This document shows positions 40,880-41,248 of a DNA stretch of 41,248 nt, one piece after another. Under the pieces are notes generated by a model that saw only the letters and a list, made by a program, of their open reading frames with translations, ran no database searches and was not told the origin of the DNA. Every line of letters starts with the position of its first letter. Within the stretch, counting starts at the first letter, position 1. Made by a program: the position numbers and the translations under genes. Origin of the DNA: Bacillota bacterium (GTDB taxonomy: Bacteria; Bacillota; Desulfitobacteriia; Desulfitobacteriales; Desulfitobacteriaceae); the NCBI GenBank assembly GCA_023390635.1, contig JAEWCM010000021.1, positions 1-41,248 of the forward strand. The letters are read 5' to 3'.

Positions 40880-41248
40880 TTGCCTCGTAGAAACACTGTA
40901 GCAACAGACCGTATCTTTCGTTACTTATTCATTAGCTCGGCTGTATTAGTATCATTAATTATTCTCTCAATTATTTGGTTTGTGGGAATGAAAGGACTTT
41001 CCACCTTTAAAGATGTAAGCTTTATTCAATTTTTCACCAGCAGCAAATGGGATCCTTCTTCCGGCCAATACGGAGCTTTAACGTTTATTGCCGGCTCATT
41101 GGCTACCACCTTTCTGGCTATATTAATCGGAGGTCCATTAGGCCTGGCGGGAGCCGTTTTCATGGCTGAAATCGCGCCGCCGAAATTAAGAAATTTCATG
41201 CGTCCGGCAACGGAGCTTTTTGCCGGTATCCCTTCCATTGTCTATGGT
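40880..41248 (+). CDS. pstC: Phosphate ABC transporter permease PstC, 5' part
   Basis: Membrane permease subunit of the PstSCAB phosphate importer. The frame starts at TTG 40880 with GGAGGTG about 5 bp upstream and remains open for 123 codons to the window end, where it is cut. The product begins MPRRNTVATDRIFRYLFISS. A first TM (VLVSLIILSIIWFVGMKGL), the external loop FTSSKWDPSSGQYGAL, a second TM with GGPLGLAGAVFMAEIAP and the start of the family motif ELFAGIPSIVYG are clear. Own Pho box promoter; pstA and pstB are expected beyond the edge. Confidence 0.94.
   Translation, partial: MPRRNTVATDRIFRYLFISSAVLVSLIILSIIWFVGMKGLSTFKDVSFIQFFTSSKWDPSSGQYGALTFIAGSLATTFLAILIGGPLGLAGAVFMAEIAPPKLRNFMRPATELFAGIPSIVYG

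Noticed and set aside
1..41248. CRISPR arrays, prophage or integrated mobile elements
   Set aside because: No spaced direct repeats of CRISPR type, integrase, transposase or phage structural genes were seen; the tRNA-Pro gene has no adjacent integrase or 3'-end duplicate.

Overview
The window looks like chromosome of an endospore-forming, anaerobically respiring Gram-positive bacterium of the Peptococcaceae/Desulfitobacterium type. That placement is inference. It rests on spoIVA with a sigma-E-like promoter, a clostridial IspH-ribosomal protein S1 fusion, PyrR attenuation of carAB, a system II cytochrome c maturation pair, a membrane-bound uptake [NiFe] hydrogenase, a Tat-exported iron-sulfur protein, two-gene heptaprenyl diphosphate synthase genes (menaquinone) and frequent TTG/GTG starts. 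No transposase, integrase, CRISPR array or phage gene was seen.

Layout. 1-5157 (minus): one operon resB-ccsB-sirC-hemA-hemC, cytochrome c assembly followed by early tetrapyrrole genes; hemC runs off the left edge. 5216-6960 (minus): a Tat-exported four-cluster ferredoxin and an NrfD-type membrane quinone protein, with no catalytic subunit in the window. 7119-10498 (minus): a HepS-like inactive prenyl synthase, tatC, tatA and hepT behind a long leader. 10598-15310 (plus): carA-carB under a sigma-A promoter and a PyrR attenuator. 15336-16113 (minus): tRNA-Pro(TGG) and an ACT-domain regulator, each with its own promoter. 16137-16440: a GC-rich block of tandem hairpins of unknown nature. 16456-28020 (minus): housekeeping and sporulation genes: spoIVA; gpsA, plsY, der and a PDZ/radical-SAM DUF512 protein; an unknown membrane protein and ftsW/spoVE; ispH-rpsA; plsC and cmk. 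28124-32444 (minus): hydrogenase operon hyaA-hyaB-hyaC-hyaD. 32537-34804: lrgA-lrgB (minus) with a divergent LysR regulator. 34789-38684 (minus): an EAL/CBS/GGDEF protein and a chemoreceptor. 38866-41248 (plus): phoB, pstS and pstC (cut by the right edge).

How the parts connect. Hydrogenase, NrfD module, c-type cytochrome assembly, haem precursors, Tat translocase and menaquinone side-chain synthesis all serve a quinone-based anaerobic respiratory chain with exported redox proteins. At the right end, phoB, pstS and pstC each have an upstream array of four 6-bp repeats at an 11-bp period, followed 9 bp later by a -10 element. This reads as a phosphate regulon in which PhoB/PhoP controls itself and the transporter.

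The most notable observations are the three geometrically identical Pho boxes, the HepS-like dead prenyl synthase inside a Tat operon, the orphan NrfCD-type module, the multi-hairpin GC-rich block and a perfect 48-bp palindrome. I found no clearly new multi-gene system; most genes belong to known families.
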